64,000 bases of DNA from Stappia albiluteola (GTDB lineage: Bacteria; Pseudomonadota; Alphaproteobacteria; Rhizobiales; Stappiaceae): contig NZ_JACFXV010000063.1 of the NCBI RefSeq assembly GCF_014050225.1, positions 27,635 through 91,634 on the forward strand. The letters run 5' to 3'. Below the pieces are notes generated by a model. The model searched no databases. It worked only from the letters and a program-made list of their open reading frames with translations, and was not told where the DNA came from. Made by a program: the position numbers and the translations under genes. Of the stretch, positions 8,059-16,718 are shown in pieces. Within the stretch, counting starts at the first letter, position 1. Each line of letters starts with the position of its first letter.

Positions 8059-9831
8059 CTATATACCCTGCGCCTGCAGCCAGAGTTCCAGCAAGGCGCA
8101 TTGCCATAGTTCGGAACCGCGTAGCGGCGTGATATGGCCGGCGGGATCGGCAAACAGCGCGTCGAGATAGGCGCCCCGGAAAAGCCCGCGCTCACGCGCC
8201 TTTTCGGAAGTAAGCGCGGCGCGCGCCATTTCCAGGTAGGGACCGTCGAGATATTTCAGCGCCGGTACCGGAAAATAGCCCTTGGGGCGGTCGATCACCT
8301 CGTTCGGCACGAAGCGCCGCGCCACCGCCTTCAGCACGCCCTTGCCGCCGTCATGCAGCTTGTGGCGGGCGGGAATGCGGGCTGCAAGCTCCACCAGTTC
8401 GTGGTCGAGAAACGGCACCCGCGCCTCCAGGCCCCAGGCCATGGTCATGTTGTCGACGCGCTTGACCGGATCGTCGGCCAGCATGATCCCGGTGTCGAGG
8501 CGCAACGCCTTGTCGACCGGGTCGACGGCGCCTTCCAGCGCGAAGTGACCGGCGACGAATTCACGGCTGGCGTCGTTGCCGAGCCAGCGATCCTCCAGAT
8601 GGCGGCCCATCTTCTCGTGGTCGCGGTCGAAAAAGGCCTCGGCGTAGTCGTCGAGCGGGCGGTTGGAGCCGGCAAGCTTCGGATACCAGTGATAGCCGGC
8701 GAAGACCTCGTCGGCACCCTGGCCCGACTGCACGACCTTGACATGCTTGGAGACCTCCCGCGACAGCAGGTAGAAGCCGACATTGTCGTAGGAGACCATC
8801 GGCTCCGACTGGGCGGCGATGGTTCGCGGCAGCGCTTCCATCAGGTCGGAGGAGGGTACGAAGATCTTGGTGTGATCGGTGCCGAACCGCTCGGAAATCA
8901 GGTCGGAATAGACGAACTCGTCGCCTTTCTCGCCCTTCGCCTCGTGAAAGCCGATGGAGAAGGTCTTCAGCCCCGTTTGTCCCATATGGGCGAGCATGGC
9001 GACGATCAGGCTCGAATCGACGCCGCCCGAAAGCAGGACGCCCACCGGCACGTCGGCGATCATCCGGCGGCTGACGGCCGTCATCAGCGAAGCCTCGAGC
9101 CGGTCGGTCCAGGTCTCGAAGGAGGTTTCCTCATCTTCGGCCGAGCGCGCAAAGGAAAGCGTCCAGTAAGTCGTGTCGGTGAAGCTGCCGTCTCGCTCGA
9201 CGCGGCGGACGGTCGCCGGCGGCAGCTTGCGGATGCCGTTCAGGATCGTCCTCGGCGGCGGCACGACCGCGTGGAAGCTCATGAAACAGTGCAGGGCGGC
9301 AAGATCGATGGACGTGTCGACGTCACCCGCCCTCAGTAGGGCCGGCAGGGTGGAGGCGAAGCGCAGCCGCCTGGCATCCTGCGTGTAGTAGAGCGGCTTG
9401 ATGCCGAACCGGTCGCGGACGAGAAAGAGGCGGCCGCTGTCGCGCTCGTGCACCGCATAGGCGAACATGCCGTGCAGGCGGGTGGGGGCGGCCTCGCCCC
9501 AGGCGTGATGCGCCTTCAGGATCACCTCTGTGTCGCCGGTGGAGAAGAAGCGGTAACCTTTGGCTTCCAGCTCGGCGCGCAGCTCGCGGTAGTTGTAGAT
9601 ACAGCCGTTGAAGACGATGTCGAGGCCGAGATCGGGATCGCTCATCGGCTGCTGGGCGTGATCCGAAAGGTCGATGATCTTCAGGCGCCGGTGGCCGAGG
9701 CCGAGCCGACTCCGGCGCAGGATACCGTCGGCATCCGGCCCGCGCGGCGCCATCGCCGCCGTCATCTTTTCAAGGGCTTCGGTCGACGCGCTCGCGCCGT
9801 CAAACGTAATCTCTCCGCAAAGTCCGCACAT
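8059..9831 (-). CDS. asnO: N-acetylglutaminylglutamine amidotransferase (asparagine synthetase-like)
   Basis: A 590-residue class II glutamine amidotransferase and synthetase. The mature N-terminal nucleophile Cys2 is present (MCGLCGEITFDG), with the glutaminase motifs RGPDADGI and IVFNGCIYNYRELR. The C-terminal half has the ATP pyrophosphatase loop VLLSGGVDSSLIVAML and the QGADEVFAGYHWYPK segment of asparagine synthetases. Context (ngg and the M42 gene directly behind) identifies it as the enzyme that amidates the dipeptide to the NAGGN osmolyte, not as a plain AsnB. It is the first gene of the operon, divergent from a MarR regulator. Confidence 0.93.
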   Translation of the reverse strand: MCGLCGEITFDGASASTEALEKMTAAMAPRGPDADGILRRSRLGLGHRRLKIIDLSDHAQQPMSDPDLGLDIVFNGCIYNYRELRAELEAKGYRFFSTGDTEVILKAHHAWGEAAPTRLHGMFAYAVHERDSGRLFLVRDRFGIKPLYYTQDARRLRFASTLPALLRAGDVDTSIDLAALHCFMSFHAVVPPPRTILNGIRKLPPATVRRVERDGSFTDTTYWTLSFARSAEDEETSFETWTDRLEASLMTAVSRRMIADVPVGVLLSGGVDSSLIVAMLAHMGQTGLKTFSIGFHEAKGEKGDEFVYSDLISERFGTDHTKIFVPSSDLMEALPRTIAAQSEPMVSYDNVGFYLLSREVSKHVKVVQSGQGADEVFAGYHWYPKLAGSNRPLDDYAEAFFDRDHEKMGRHLEDRWLGNDASREFVAGHFALEGAVDPVDKALRLDTGIMLADDPVKRVDNMTMAWGLEARVPFLDHELVELAARIPARHKLHDGGKGVLKAVARRFVPNEVIDRPKGYFPVPALKYLDGPYLEMARAALTSEKARERGLFRGAYLDALFADPAGHITPLRGSELWQCALLELWLQAQGI

Positions 9832-9901
9832 GAATCCGTTGATTGTTGTGGAAGGGAACGAGCCTGTGAATTCGACCCGCCATCTATTTACAGTACAAAT
9901 G

Positions 9902-9915
9902 ATTTGAGTTCAAAT
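9902..9915. promoter_or_regulatory. candidate MarR operator between asnO and the marR gene
   Basis: ATTTGA at 9902-9907 and TCAAAT at 9910-9915 form a perfect inverted repeat with a 2-bp spacer. It has the TTGA-N2-TCAA layout common for MarR-type sites. It lies in the 114-bp gap between two divergent genes and 30 bases before the MarR start codon. Confidence 0.55.
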
Positions 9916-9945
9916 TATATGGTCAGGAACGATTGAGCGGCACCG

Positions 9946-10437
9946 ATGAGCGAAACCGAATCAGGAAGGAATCCGGCGCAAATCAAGGAAGTCCTGCGGG
10001 CGATACGCCGCATCACGCGTGCCGTGGATATCCAGTCCAAGCAGGTGACCAAGGCTGTCGGTCTGACCGTCCCGCAACTGGTGATCCTGCAGGCGATCCG
10101 CGACAACGGACCCGTCACCTCGAAGCGGCTGGCGGAGGAAGCCAGCCTGTCGCCGGCAACCCTGGTGACGATCCTCGACAAGCTGGAGGGCAAGGGGCTG
10201 GTGGAGAGGCGGCGCGACAGCCGCGACAGGCGCGCCGTCTATTCGCGCCTGACGGCGGCGGGCGAGACAGCGCTCAACGGTGCGCCGCCGTTGCTGCATG
10301 CGGCCTTTTCGACACGCTTTTCGTCCCTGCCGCCTGAGCGGCAAAGGGAAATCATCGCGGCGCTGGGCGCGGTCGCGGAGATGCTCGGCACCGGACGCCT
10401 AGACGCGGCACCCGTACTGGATGGCGCTCCGTTGTAG
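9946..10437 (+). CDS. MarR family transcriptional regulator
   Basis: A 163-residue winged-helix regulator: VTSKRLAEEASLSPATLVTILDKLEGKGLVERRR is the recognition helix and start of the wing, and DSRDRRAVYSRLTAAGE completes it. Helices flanking this (about residues 10-50 and 115-155) form the dimer interface. It is divergent from the NAGGN operon with an intervening palindrome, so it probably controls that operon and itself in response to osmotic or other stress. No effector pocket residues can be named from sequence alone. Confidence 0.88.
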   Translation: MSETESGRNPAQIKEVLRAIRRITRAVDIQSKQVTKAVGLTVPQLVILQAIRDNGPVTSKRLAEEASLSPATLVTILDKLEGKGLVERRRDSRDRRAVYSRLTAAGETALNGAPPLLHAAFSTRFSSLPPERQREIIAALGAVAEMLGTGRLDAAPVLDGAPL

Positions 10438-10452
10438 TGAGTTTTTGCAGGC

Positions 10453-10833
10453 TCAGCCTTCCGCGAGCCACGCTTCCGCCGCCTCGACATCGTCGAGTTT
10501 GAAGCTCTTGATCTCGATGCCGGGGAACAGCCTCCCCTCGATTTCGGCTGCGGTGCGCAGCCAGGCCGCGTCGCTCAGGACGGCGCAGCGATCGAACTTT
10601 CCAAGCAGGCCGAACATCTTCGGAAGCCGCCGCAACTCGACGGCGATCGCCCCGAGCGTGGGCATCGAGAATTCGGGGATCGTGTAGAGCATCCGTCCGT
10701 TGGTTACATCCTCGGAAAGCGCGAGAAGATCGTCTAGGGCCTTTGCCATCGTCTCGGCGTCGAGGGTGCCCTCAAGCCTGATGTCGATACGGTTGGGCGC
10801 CGGTTTGGTGATCTCAAGCATGCCGCTGCTCAT
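10453..10833 (-). CDS. STAS/SpoIIAA-like domain protein
   Basis: A 126-residue single-domain protein. The order of elements (IDIRLEGTLDAETMAKALDDLLAL, then GRMLYTIPEFSMPTLGAIAVELRRLPKMFGLLGKFDRCAVLSD, then FPGIEIKSFKLDDVEAAEAWLAEG) matches the SpoIIAA-like proteins (PF11964), which have a STAS-type alpha/beta fold. No phosphorylatable Ser in a DSSG motif is seen, so anti-sigma antagonism should not be assumed. AGGAG eight bases upstream supports the ATG at 10833 over 10854. It is convergent with the MarR gene, with 15 bases between the stops. Confidence 0.7.
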   Translation of the reverse strand: MSSGMLEITKPAPNRIDIRLEGTLDAETMAKALDDLLALSEDVTNGRMLYTIPEFSMPTLGAIAVELRRLPKMFGLLGKFDRCAVLSDAAWLRTAAEIEGRLFPGIEIKSFKLDDVEAAEAWLAEG

Positions 10834-10973
10834 CAGGAAAATCTCCTGAACCAACTATGCGGCCATGCGTTGTTTGCGTCCTTGATCTCGATCAGGGGGC
10901 ATGGAGGGAGTCGTCCGAACGCTCGCCGCGCCTCACTTGCCCGGGATGACGGATTGTGCGGCCGCCTCCCTGC

Positions 10974-11665
10974 CGCAACCTCTCGGCTCGTCATGCGCGG
11001 GCTTGACCCGCGTATCCACGCGGCCCCCGAGTTCTTAGCCACCGACCATGGATCGCCGGGTCTGGGCCCGGCGATGACGAGGGGAGAGGCTGTGCGTCCT
11101 CCGACGGTCGAGGGTGTGGCAGGCTGCTTGTCACATACTCAGGTGTCATCCCCCCGCAGGCGGGGAGCGAGTAAACACATCAGTCGGTGGCTGAATCTCT
11201 CACGTCAGTGGTTACTGGATGCCCGGTCAGGCCGGGCATGACAAAGCTTGTGGGCGCGTTGGTGCAAGCATGACAGAGTGGGCAGCCACTTTTCCGTAAC
11301 CTCTCTGCTCGTCATACGCGGGCTCGACCCGCGTATCCACGCGGCGCCAGCACATTTTTCCGCCGTCCGATGGATCGCCGGGTCAGGCCCGGCAATGACG
11401 AGGGGAGAGGCTGTGCGTCCTCCGACGGTCGAGGGTGTGGCAGGCTGCATGTCACATACTCAGGTGTCATCCCCCCGCAGGCGGGGAGCGAGTAAACACA
11501 TCGGTCGGTGGCTGAATCTCTCACGTCAGTGGTTACTGGATGCCCGGTCAGGCCGGGCATGACAAAGCTTGTGGGCGCGTTGGTGCAAGCATGACAGAGT
11601 GAGTCGCCTCTCTGCCGCAACCTCTCGGCTCGTCATACGCGGGCCTGACCCGCGTATCCACGCAG
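10974..11665. repeat. 321-bp tandem array of palindromic intergenic repeats
   Basis: About 2.2 copies of a 321-bp unit lie head to tail, with unit starts near 10974, 11295 and 11616. The stretches 11080-11280 and 11401-11601 differ at only about two positions; the rest of the unit has diverged more. Each unit holds several short GC-rich hairpins, such as CGCGGG-N5-CCCGCG and TGCCCGG-N5-CCGGGCA, of the kind scattered between genes in rhizobia and relatives. Read as protein, the units give the well-known artefact RGLDPRIHAA. This array fills the otherwise gene-free stretch from 10834 to 11742. Confidence 0.8.
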
Positions 11666-11694
11666 CGGCTGCGCCCGACTTTTACCGGGAGCAG

Positions 11695-11717
11695 AATCGA
11701 ACGCGGTTCGATTTTTT
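11695..11717 (+). terminator. hairpin with T-run, plus-strand terminator-like
   Basis: AATCGAAC (11695-11702) pairs with GTTCGATT (11706-11713) around a 3-base loop, and the right arm runs into six consecutive T. This is terminator-like for plus-strand transcription, yet no gene precedes it, only the repeat array. The role is unclear. Confidence 0.4.
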
Positions 11718-11742
11718 GCAAATCTGGAATTTCGGGGGAATT

Positions 11743-11818
11743 TGGTGGAGCCGAGGGGAATCGAACCCCTGACCTCTGCAGTGCGATTGCAGCGCTCTCC
11801 CATCTGAGCTACGGCCCC
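11743..11818 (-). tRNA. tRNA-Ala (anticodon CGC)
   Basis: The minus strand reads GGGGCCG, a standard D-arm GCTCAGATGGGAGAGC, then an anticodon stem CTGCA/TGCAG around the loop ATCGCAC, so the anticodon is CGC and decodes GCG. A normal TTCGATTC T-arm, GGCTCC and an encoded CCA follow. The total is 76 bases. Acceptor pairing is GGGGCCG with CGGCTCC, including a G-T pair. Confidence 0.95.
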
Positions 11819-11996
11819 GCTCTTCGAGCGATGCGGCATTTAGGAGAGCGCCGCAGGTGCTGTCAAGGGGCCGCCGAAGGCCCGGCGGAATTTCTGTAAC
11901 GCAACCTTATCCCTTCGCCGCTTGCAGGCGGGCGCACCGCCCGCTACATGAGGATCGGTCCGATTTTACCTGAACCGAGCGGGAGTTCCCCGATCC

Positions 11997-12287
11997 ATGC
12001 GTGCAATTCTGGACGTCGTCATGCTGGTGCTGAACCTCTATACGTGGGTCATCATCGCCAGTGCGATCTTCTCCTGGCTTTACGCCTTCAACGTGGTCAA
12101 TCCGCGCAATCAGTTCGTCGCGATGATCGGTCAGGCGCTCTATTCGCTGACCGAGCCGCTGCTGCGGCCGATTCGCCGTTTCCTGCCCGCCATGGGCGGC
12201 CTTGACCTTTCCCCGATCGTCCTGCTGCTCGGCGTCTTCCTCGCCCAGAGCATCATCGTGCGTTACGTCTACCCGAACGTCTTCTGA
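11997..12287 (+). CDS. YggT family membrane protein
   Basis: A 96-residue protein with two hydrophobic helices (about residues 5-28 and 70-92) separated by the conserved loop [13 protein letters not shown], which is diagnostic of YggT proteins. These inner-membrane proteins are linked to osmotic tolerance and cell division or chloroplast-type membrane biogenesis in relatives; the molecular job is unsettled. The next gene (DUF167) begins 5 bases later, the common YggT-YggU pairing, and folD follows, so the three probably form one transcript. Confidence 0.92.
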   Translation: MRAILDVVMLVLNLYTWVIIASAIFSWLYAFNVVNPRNQFVAMIGQALYSLTEPLLRPIRRFLPAMGGLDLSPIVLLLGVFLAQSIIVRYVYPNVF

Positions 12288-12292
12288 GCCTC

Positions 12293-12619
12293 GTGGGTGC
12301 CGCCGACCTTCCCTGGCAGGCCTGCGCGGGCGGTCTGCGCCTTGCCGTCAGGGTGACGCCGAAAGCCGGGCGCGACGAGATCGCCGGTGTTTCGGTTCTC
12401 TCCGACGGCAGGCCGGTGCTGCTCGTCAAGGTGCGCGCGATACCCGACAAGGGTGCTGCCAACGAGGCGGTGGCGAGGCTGCTCGCTGCGAAGCTGAAGC
12501 TTCCCAAATCGGCGGTGCGGCTTGAAAGCGGCGCCACGGCGCGGCTGAAGATCCTGACGCTTGACGGAGACGCGCAACAAATTGCCGCAGATCTGCGCGC
12601 GCTTGCGGTCGTCAGGTGA
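12293..12619 (+). CDS. DUF167 (YggU) family protein
   Basis: A 108-residue protein starting at GTG, five bases after the YggT gene. The family signature is clear: [16 protein letters not shown], then [46 protein letters not shown]. YggU proteins are small alpha/beta proteins without an assigned biochemical activity. Conserved adjacency to yggT is again seen here. Confidence 0.92.
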   Translation: MGAADLPWQACAGGLRLAVRVTPKAGRDEIAGVSVLSDGRPVLLVKVRAIPDKGAANEAVARLLAAKLKLPKSAVRLESGATARLKILTLDGDAQQIAADLRALAVVR

Positions 12620-12663
12620 GTATGGTCCTTTCCCGTACGAAATCGAGCAGGAAGGAAGCTTCG

Positions 12664-13557
12664 ATGAGCGCAAGGGTGATTGACGGCAAGGCGCGTGCGG
12701 CCCGCTTGAGGCAGAGCGTCGCCCATGCGGCGGGGAAGCTGAAGCGGGAGCACGGCCTTGTGCCGGGGCTTGCCGTGGTGCTGGTCGGCGAGGATCCGGC
12801 AAGCCAGGTCTATGTCTCCAACAAGGTGCGTCAGACGCAGGAATGCGGCATGCGCTCGATCGAGCACCTCCTGCCGGAGGCGACCAGCGAGGCGGAGCTG
12901 CTGGCGCTTGTGGACAGGCTGAACGCCGATCCGCAGGTCGACGGCATCCTCGTGCAGATGCCTCTGCCGTCCCATATCGACAGCGACAGGATCGTGCTGG
13001 CCATTGACCCTGCGAAGGACGTGGACGGCCTTCACCCGGTCAATGCCGGCCGGATCGTGCTCGGCAAGGAGGGCCTCGTGCCCTGCACGCCGCAGGGCTG
13101 CGTGATCCTTGCCAAGGAGGAATTGGGCAACCTGTCTGGTCTGAACGCAGTGGTTCTGGGCCGCTCCATCCTTGTGGGAAAGCCGGTGGCGCTTCTCCTG
13201 CAGAACGAGAATTGCACGGTGACGATGGCGCATTCGCGCACCCGCGACATCGCCGCCCTTTGTCGCACCGCCGATTTGCTGGTCGCGGCGGTCGGCCGTC
13301 CGGAAATGGTGAAGGGCGACTGGATCAAGCCCGGCGCGACGGTGATCGATGTCGGCATCAACCGGGTCGAGGCGCCGGAAAAGGGACCGGGCAAGACGAA
13401 GCTCGTCGGCGATGTGGATTACGAGGGCGCTGCCAGGGTGGCCGGAGCCATCACGCCCGTGCCGGGCGGTGTGGGGCCGATGACGATCGCCTGCCTTCTC
13501 GCCAATACCGTTCGCGCGGCCTGCCGCATTCGCGGCATCGAGGAGCCGGCAATTTAA
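12664..13557 (+). CDS. folD: bifunctional methylenetetrahydrofolate dehydrogenase/cyclohydrolase
   Basis: A 297-residue FolD that interconverts 5,10-methylene-, methenyl- and 10-formyl-tetrahydrofolate using NADP. Visible motifs are [14 protein letters not shown] with the catalytic Lys, [15 protein letters not shown], the DVDGLHPVN signature and the Rossmann stretch [18 protein letters not shown], ending with [19 protein letters not shown]. The ATG at 12664 follows an AGGAAG ribosome site; the frame upstream to 12616 has no family match. It is probably cotranscribed with yggT and the DUF167 gene. Confidence 0.97.
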   Translation: MSARVIDGKARAARLRQSVAHAAGKLKREHGLVPGLAVVLVGEDPASQVYVSNKVRQTQECGMRSIEHLLPEATSEAELLALVDRLNADPQVDGILVQMPLPSHIDSDRIVLAIDPAKDVDGLHPVNAGRIVLGKEGLVPCTPQGCVILAKEELGNLSGLNAVVLGRSILVGKPVALLLQNENCTVTMAHSRTRDIAALCRTADLLVAAVGRPEMVKGDWIKPGATVIDVGINRVEAPEKGPGKTKLVGDVDYEGAARVAGAITPVPGGVGPMTIACLLANTVRAACRIRGIEEPAI

Positions 13558-13575
13558 TCGCGCTGGAGGGCGGGC

Positions 13576-13797
13576 TCAGGCGACGGGATCGTCTTCAAGT
13601 TTGCGCGCTTCCTCCGGCAGCATGATCGGAATGCCGTCGCGGATCGGATAGGCGAGCTTCGCGGCGCGCGAGATCAACTCCTGATTCTCCGCGTCATATT
13701 CGAGCGTCGTCTTGGTGAGCGGGCAGACGAGCAGTTCCAGCAGCTTGCGGTCGATCGCACGCGGCTTTTCCGCGCCCTTGCTGTCGGCAGGCGACAT
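13576..13797 (-). CDS. Trm112 family protein
   Basis: A 73-residue protein with the family pattern [20 protein letters not shown]...[27 protein letters not shown]. Bacterial members are short relatives of the eukaryotic Trm112 methyltransferase partner; E. coli YcaR is the comparison. Only one of the zinc-ligand cysteines is kept (VCP), so zinc binding is doubtful. AGGAG nine bases upstream supports the ATG at 13797 rather than 13839, which would overlap the LON-domain gene. It lies downstream of that gene by 38 bases. Confidence 0.88.
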   Translation of the reverse strand: MSPADSKGAEKPRAIDRKLLELLVCPLTKTTLEYDAENQELISRAAKLAYPIRDGIPIMLPEEARKLEDDPVA

Positions 13798-13835
13798 TGC
13801 GGCTTTCTCCTGAAGATCCCTGTGCGAGCGCCCTG

Positions 13836-14519
13836 TCATTGCAGGCGCCCGCCGTCGTCGCCCTTGCGGGCAAGATGCACTTCCGTGAGCGCCACCAGCG
13901 TCGCGGCGCGGGTCTTGAGATCCGGCGCCTCGAGCAGCAGCTGCTTTTCCGCCGCCCCGTACGGGCTCATCATCGAAAGCGCGTTGACCAGCACTTCCGT
14001 CGTCGCTTCGCTGACGCTCGACCAGTCGGCTTCAAGATCGTTGGCTTCGAGATAGGCGCGCAGCGTCTTGACCAGTTCGTCGCGGTCCACATCATCCTCG
14101 CCCAGGCCTTCCTGGAAATCGCCGCCGAATTTCTCGGCGGAGACAACTGCCTGGCGATAGGGCGTCGTCGTTTCGAGCTCTTCCACGATCTCGAAACGGG
14201 CAATACCTGCGAGGGTTATCAGATAGCGTCCGTCCCCGGTTTCCTGGAAGGCGATGATCCGCCCGGCGCAGCCGACCGCGCATAGAGGCGGGTGCTCGAC
14301 GCTGTCCGCACCGGCGAGCCTGAAATCCGGCTGGACCATGCCGATGATCCGATCGCCCTTGAGCGCGGCCTCCACCATGGCAAGATAGCGCGGCTCGAAA
14401 ATGTTCAGCGGCATCTGCGCCTGCGGCAGCAACAAGGCTCCCGTCAGCGGAAAGAGCGGGATGACGCGCGGCAGGTCTCCAGGCCCATCATAGCTGGCAT
14501 TGCCCGCAAGCATGGGCAT
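13836..14519 (-). CDS. LON peptidase substrate-binding domain protein
   Basis: A 227-residue protein made of the Lon N-terminal (PUA-like) domain alone: [45 protein letters not shown], then [35 protein letters not shown], and a C-terminal helical part with [29 protein letters not shown]. There is no ATPase or protease domain, so it does not degrade proteins itself. It lies between the thioredoxin-TPR gene and the Trm112 gene on the same strand, an arrangement frequently kept in alphaproteobacteria. Confidence 0.93.
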   Translation of the reverse strand: MPMLAGNASYDGPGDLPRVIPLFPLTGALLLPQAQMPLNIFEPRYLAMVEAALKGDRIIGMVQPDFRLAGADSVEHPPLCAVGCAGRIIAFQETGDGRYLITLAGIARFEIVEELETTTPYRQAVVSAEKFGGDFQEGLGEDDVDRDELVKTLRAYLEANDLEADWSSVSEATTEVLVNALSMMSPYGAAEKQLLLEAPDLKTRAATLVALTEVHLARKGDDGGRLQ

Positions 14520-14582
14520 CTCCTCGGGAAGAGCGTGTCAAATCGGATCGGGCGGCCTCGGTGCCGCCCCCATCTTCTACGG

Positions 14583-15560
14583 TCACGAGAACAGGACGGA
14601 TGACAGTCGCCTGCGGCCGTAGCCCGTCGCCGCTTCCTTCGGTCCCCACGCGTCGAAGAACTGAAGCAGCTGCTTGCGTGCGCCGTCGTCGTTCCACGCG
14701 CGGTCCCGGCGCACGATCTCGATGAGCTGATCCACTGCCGCGGTCTTGTCGCCGCGCGCGTTGAGCGCGACGGCAAGGTCGAAGCGCGCTTCGTGGTCGG
14801 AAGGGTCGGCTTCGATGCGCGCCTGCAGCTCGGCGAGGTCGCCGAGCGATTCGGCCTGCTCGGCAAGCTGGATGGCGGCCTTCGCGGCGGCGACGGCCGG
14901 ATCGCTGGTCGAGCTTTCGTCGACCATGGCCAGGGCCTGCCTGGCGCGCTCCACGTCTCCAAGGCCGAGATAGCATTGGGACAGACCGGCGATCGCGGTG
15001 GCGTTCTGCTGTTCCATCGCCAGCACCGCGCCGTAGAGCTGCGCCGCCTGGCCGAAGTCCTCGGCCGCACGCGCGGCTTCGGCTTCCTCCAAGAACTTCT
15101 CCGCGTCGCTGGGGCCGACCGGACCTGCGATGCGCTCGATGAATGCCTTGATCTGGCTCTCGGGCTGCGCGCCCATGAAACCGTCGACCGGGCGTCCGTC
15201 CTTGAAGGCGACCACGGCCGGGATCGACTGGATGCCCATCTGGCCGGCGACCTCGGGATGGTCGTCGATATTCATCTTGGCGAGAACGACCGCGCCGCGA
15301 GCGTCCGCAACCGCCTTTTCAAGGACGGGCGTAAGCTGCTTGCACGGCCCGCACCAGGGGGCCCAGAAGTCGACCAGGACGGGTTGGATACGGGAAGCCT
15401 CGATCACGTCCTGCATGAAGGTCGGCGTCGTGACGTCCTTCACATAGGTGTCCTTGCCGCCATTCGCTCCGGCGCCATTGGCCCCGCCATTCATGTTCTG
15501 GGCGTCCGCACCGAATACGTTGCCCAGCCGGCCGCCGACCGAAAAGCCTTGCCCGCTCAT
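14583..15560 (-). CDS. thioredoxin-TPR co-chaperone (YbbN/CnoX type)
   Basis: A 325-residue protein with a thioredoxin domain (about residues 40-150, FWAPWCGPCKQLTPVLEK with an intact CGPC site) followed by tetratricopeptide-like helices (about residues 160-310). This is the YbbN/CnoX architecture, a holdase that can pass clients to chaperonin and protect them from oxidation. E. coli CnoX lacks one active-site Cys, while this protein keeps both and so may also reduce disulfides. The first 40 residues are Gly/Asn-rich and probably flexible. It is the first gene of a minus-strand group with the LON-domain and Trm112 genes. Confidence 0.9.
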   Translation of the reverse strand: MSGQGFSVGGRLGNVFGADAQNMNGGANGAGANGGKDTYVKDVTTPTFMQDVIEASRIQPVLVDFWAPWCGPCKQLTPVLEKAVADARGAVVLAKMNIDDHPEVAGQMGIQSIPAVVAFKDGRPVDGFMGAQPESQIKAFIERIAGPVGPSDAEKFLEEAEAARAAEDFGQAAQLYGAVLAMEQQNATAIAGLSQCYLGLGDVERARQALAMVDESSTSDPAVAAAKAAIQLAEQAESLGDLAELQARIEADPSDHEARFDLAVALNARGDKTAAVDQLIEIVRRDRAWNDDGARKQLLQFFDAWGPKEAATGYGRRRLSSVLFS

Positions 15561-15666
15561 CCGCTCATTCCCTTGACAATACCTCAGGCGCGGTCCGTCG
15601 AAGGCCGGCCCTTTTCGTTATCCTACGCCTAACATGGGGCCGGGCCCGTTGGAATACAAACCTGCT

Positions 15667-16176
15667 TTACGCGGCCTCTTCGCTGACCGCGACAACAGCG
15701 GGCTCATGTCCGCAGGCGCGGGCGAAACGCAGCAGATCCTCGTTGGAAATGGCGGTGGTCGCGTTGTTTTCAAGCGGGTGATAGTTAAGCAGCGGCTCGC
15801 GCATCATCGCCGCGTCGAATACGGGCGTGACGCGGTGTGCCTGCCTGTCGTTGATCAGCGAGAAGGGCGTTACGGAGCCCGGCTGCACGCCGAGCGCTTC
15901 CATCAGCAGTTCGGCATTGCCGAAGGAGACCCGCCCCTGCGCGCCTATTTTCTGGTGGATCGACTTCAGGTCGATCACCGCGTCATGGAGCGCCACGACC
16001 AGGAAAAGCCGCCCCTTCTTGTCCTTCAGGAACAGGTTCTTCGTGTGGCCGCCGGGAATGCGGGCATGAAGGTCCGAGGACTCGGCGACCGTGAAGACCG
16101 GCTCGTGGTCGAAGGTGGTTGCGGGGATGGAAAGGTCTTGCAGAAAGGCGAGAAGCTCGGCGCGGCTGGCGGGCAT
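15667..16176 (-). CDS. YbaK/ProX-type aminoacyl-tRNA deacylase
   Basis: A 169-residue stand-alone editing domain related to the INS domain of prolyl-tRNA synthetase. It keeps ATTFDHEPVFTVAES near the start, then GGHTKNLFLKDKKGRLFLVVALHD with the catalytic-type Lys, VSFGNAELLMEALGVQPGSVTPFSLIND and a closing HPLENNATTAIS. Such ProX/PrdX proteins hydrolyse Ala-tRNA(Pro) made in error. Alphaproteobacterial ProRS enzymes usually lack the INS domain, which fits a free-standing partner. It is monocistronic. Confidence 0.88.
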   Translation of the reverse strand: MPASRAELLAFLQDLSIPATTFDHEPVFTVAESSDLHARIPGGHTKNLFLKDKKGRLFLVVALHDAVIDLKSIHQKIGAQGRVSFGNAELLMEALGVQPGSVTPFSLINDRQAHRVTPVFDAAMMREPLLNYHPLENNATTAISNEDLLRFARACGHEPAVVAVSEEAA

Positions 16177-16431
16177 CGGCTGGTCCTGATCTTTGGCCGG
16201 AAAGAGACGGCTCCTTGAAGCGCGTCACGGGTGCGGTGCTTCTTGGTAAGCGAAGAAAGCCGAGGCCTCAAGCCGCCTGCCCGCAGCCGGTCCGGGGAGA
16301 TATCCACCGATCCTCCACAATTGGGCGTGCCTGAAAAGTTTCGGAAAAAACGCTGTTGCATTCCGCCATTGGTTGGTTCATATACACCCCACCTCGGCGC
16401 CGGGAGCAACCGCGCAGCCGGGACGGAGCGT

Positions 16432-16506
16432 GCGGGTGTAGCTCAGGGGTAGAGCACAACCTTGCCAAGGTTGGGGTCGTGGGTTCGAATCCCATCGCCC
16501 GCTCCA
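16432..16506 (+). tRNA. tRNA-Gly (anticodon GCC)
   Basis: It reads GCGGGTGTAGCTCAGGGGTAG at the 5' end (21 bases, only the first 20 needed to see the D-arm), then anticodon stem CAACC/GGTTG around TTGCCAA, so the anticodon is GCC and decodes GGC. The T-arm is GTGGGTTCGAATCCCAT and the acceptor end CGCCCGC-TCCA includes encoded CCA. The total is 75 bases. Confidence 0.96.
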
Positions 16507-16533
16507 AATCTCCCCGGCGGATGCCGGGGGCGG

Positions 16534-16560
16534 AAGCGCGGTTCTGCCGCGCTTTTTTGT
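16534..16560 (+). terminator. terminator of tRNA-Gly
   Basis: AAGCGCGG (16534-16541) and CCGCGCTT (16547-16554) form a perfect 8-bp stem with loop TTCTG, directly followed by a T-run. A second GC-rich hairpin lies just upstream (CCCCGGC...GCCGGGG). Confidence 0.85.
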
Positions 16561-16718
16561 TTTCAGGCTCATATCGCTGGTTGAAACGTCGCGGCGGCGC
16601 TGTGATGGAAGGTCGGCCATATGAACGGGCCGAACATCCACTGCCCAGGATACCGCCCACAAAAAAGCCGGCCACGTCGCGGCCGGCCCAACCATGCTGA
16701 ATTTCGGCTTTCGCGGCC

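Noticed and set aside
3958-9339. Long plus-strand ORFs (785, 633 and 401 codons) opposite the MipA and NAGGN genes
   Set aside because: They are antisense frames kept open by high GC; they show no domain and lie fully opposite genes with clear family matches.
10870-11772. Three ORFs reading RGLDPRIHAA over the repeat array
   Set aside because: They are translations of the palindromic repeat unit, a familiar artefact in alphaproteobacteria; no codon bias, ribosome site or domain.
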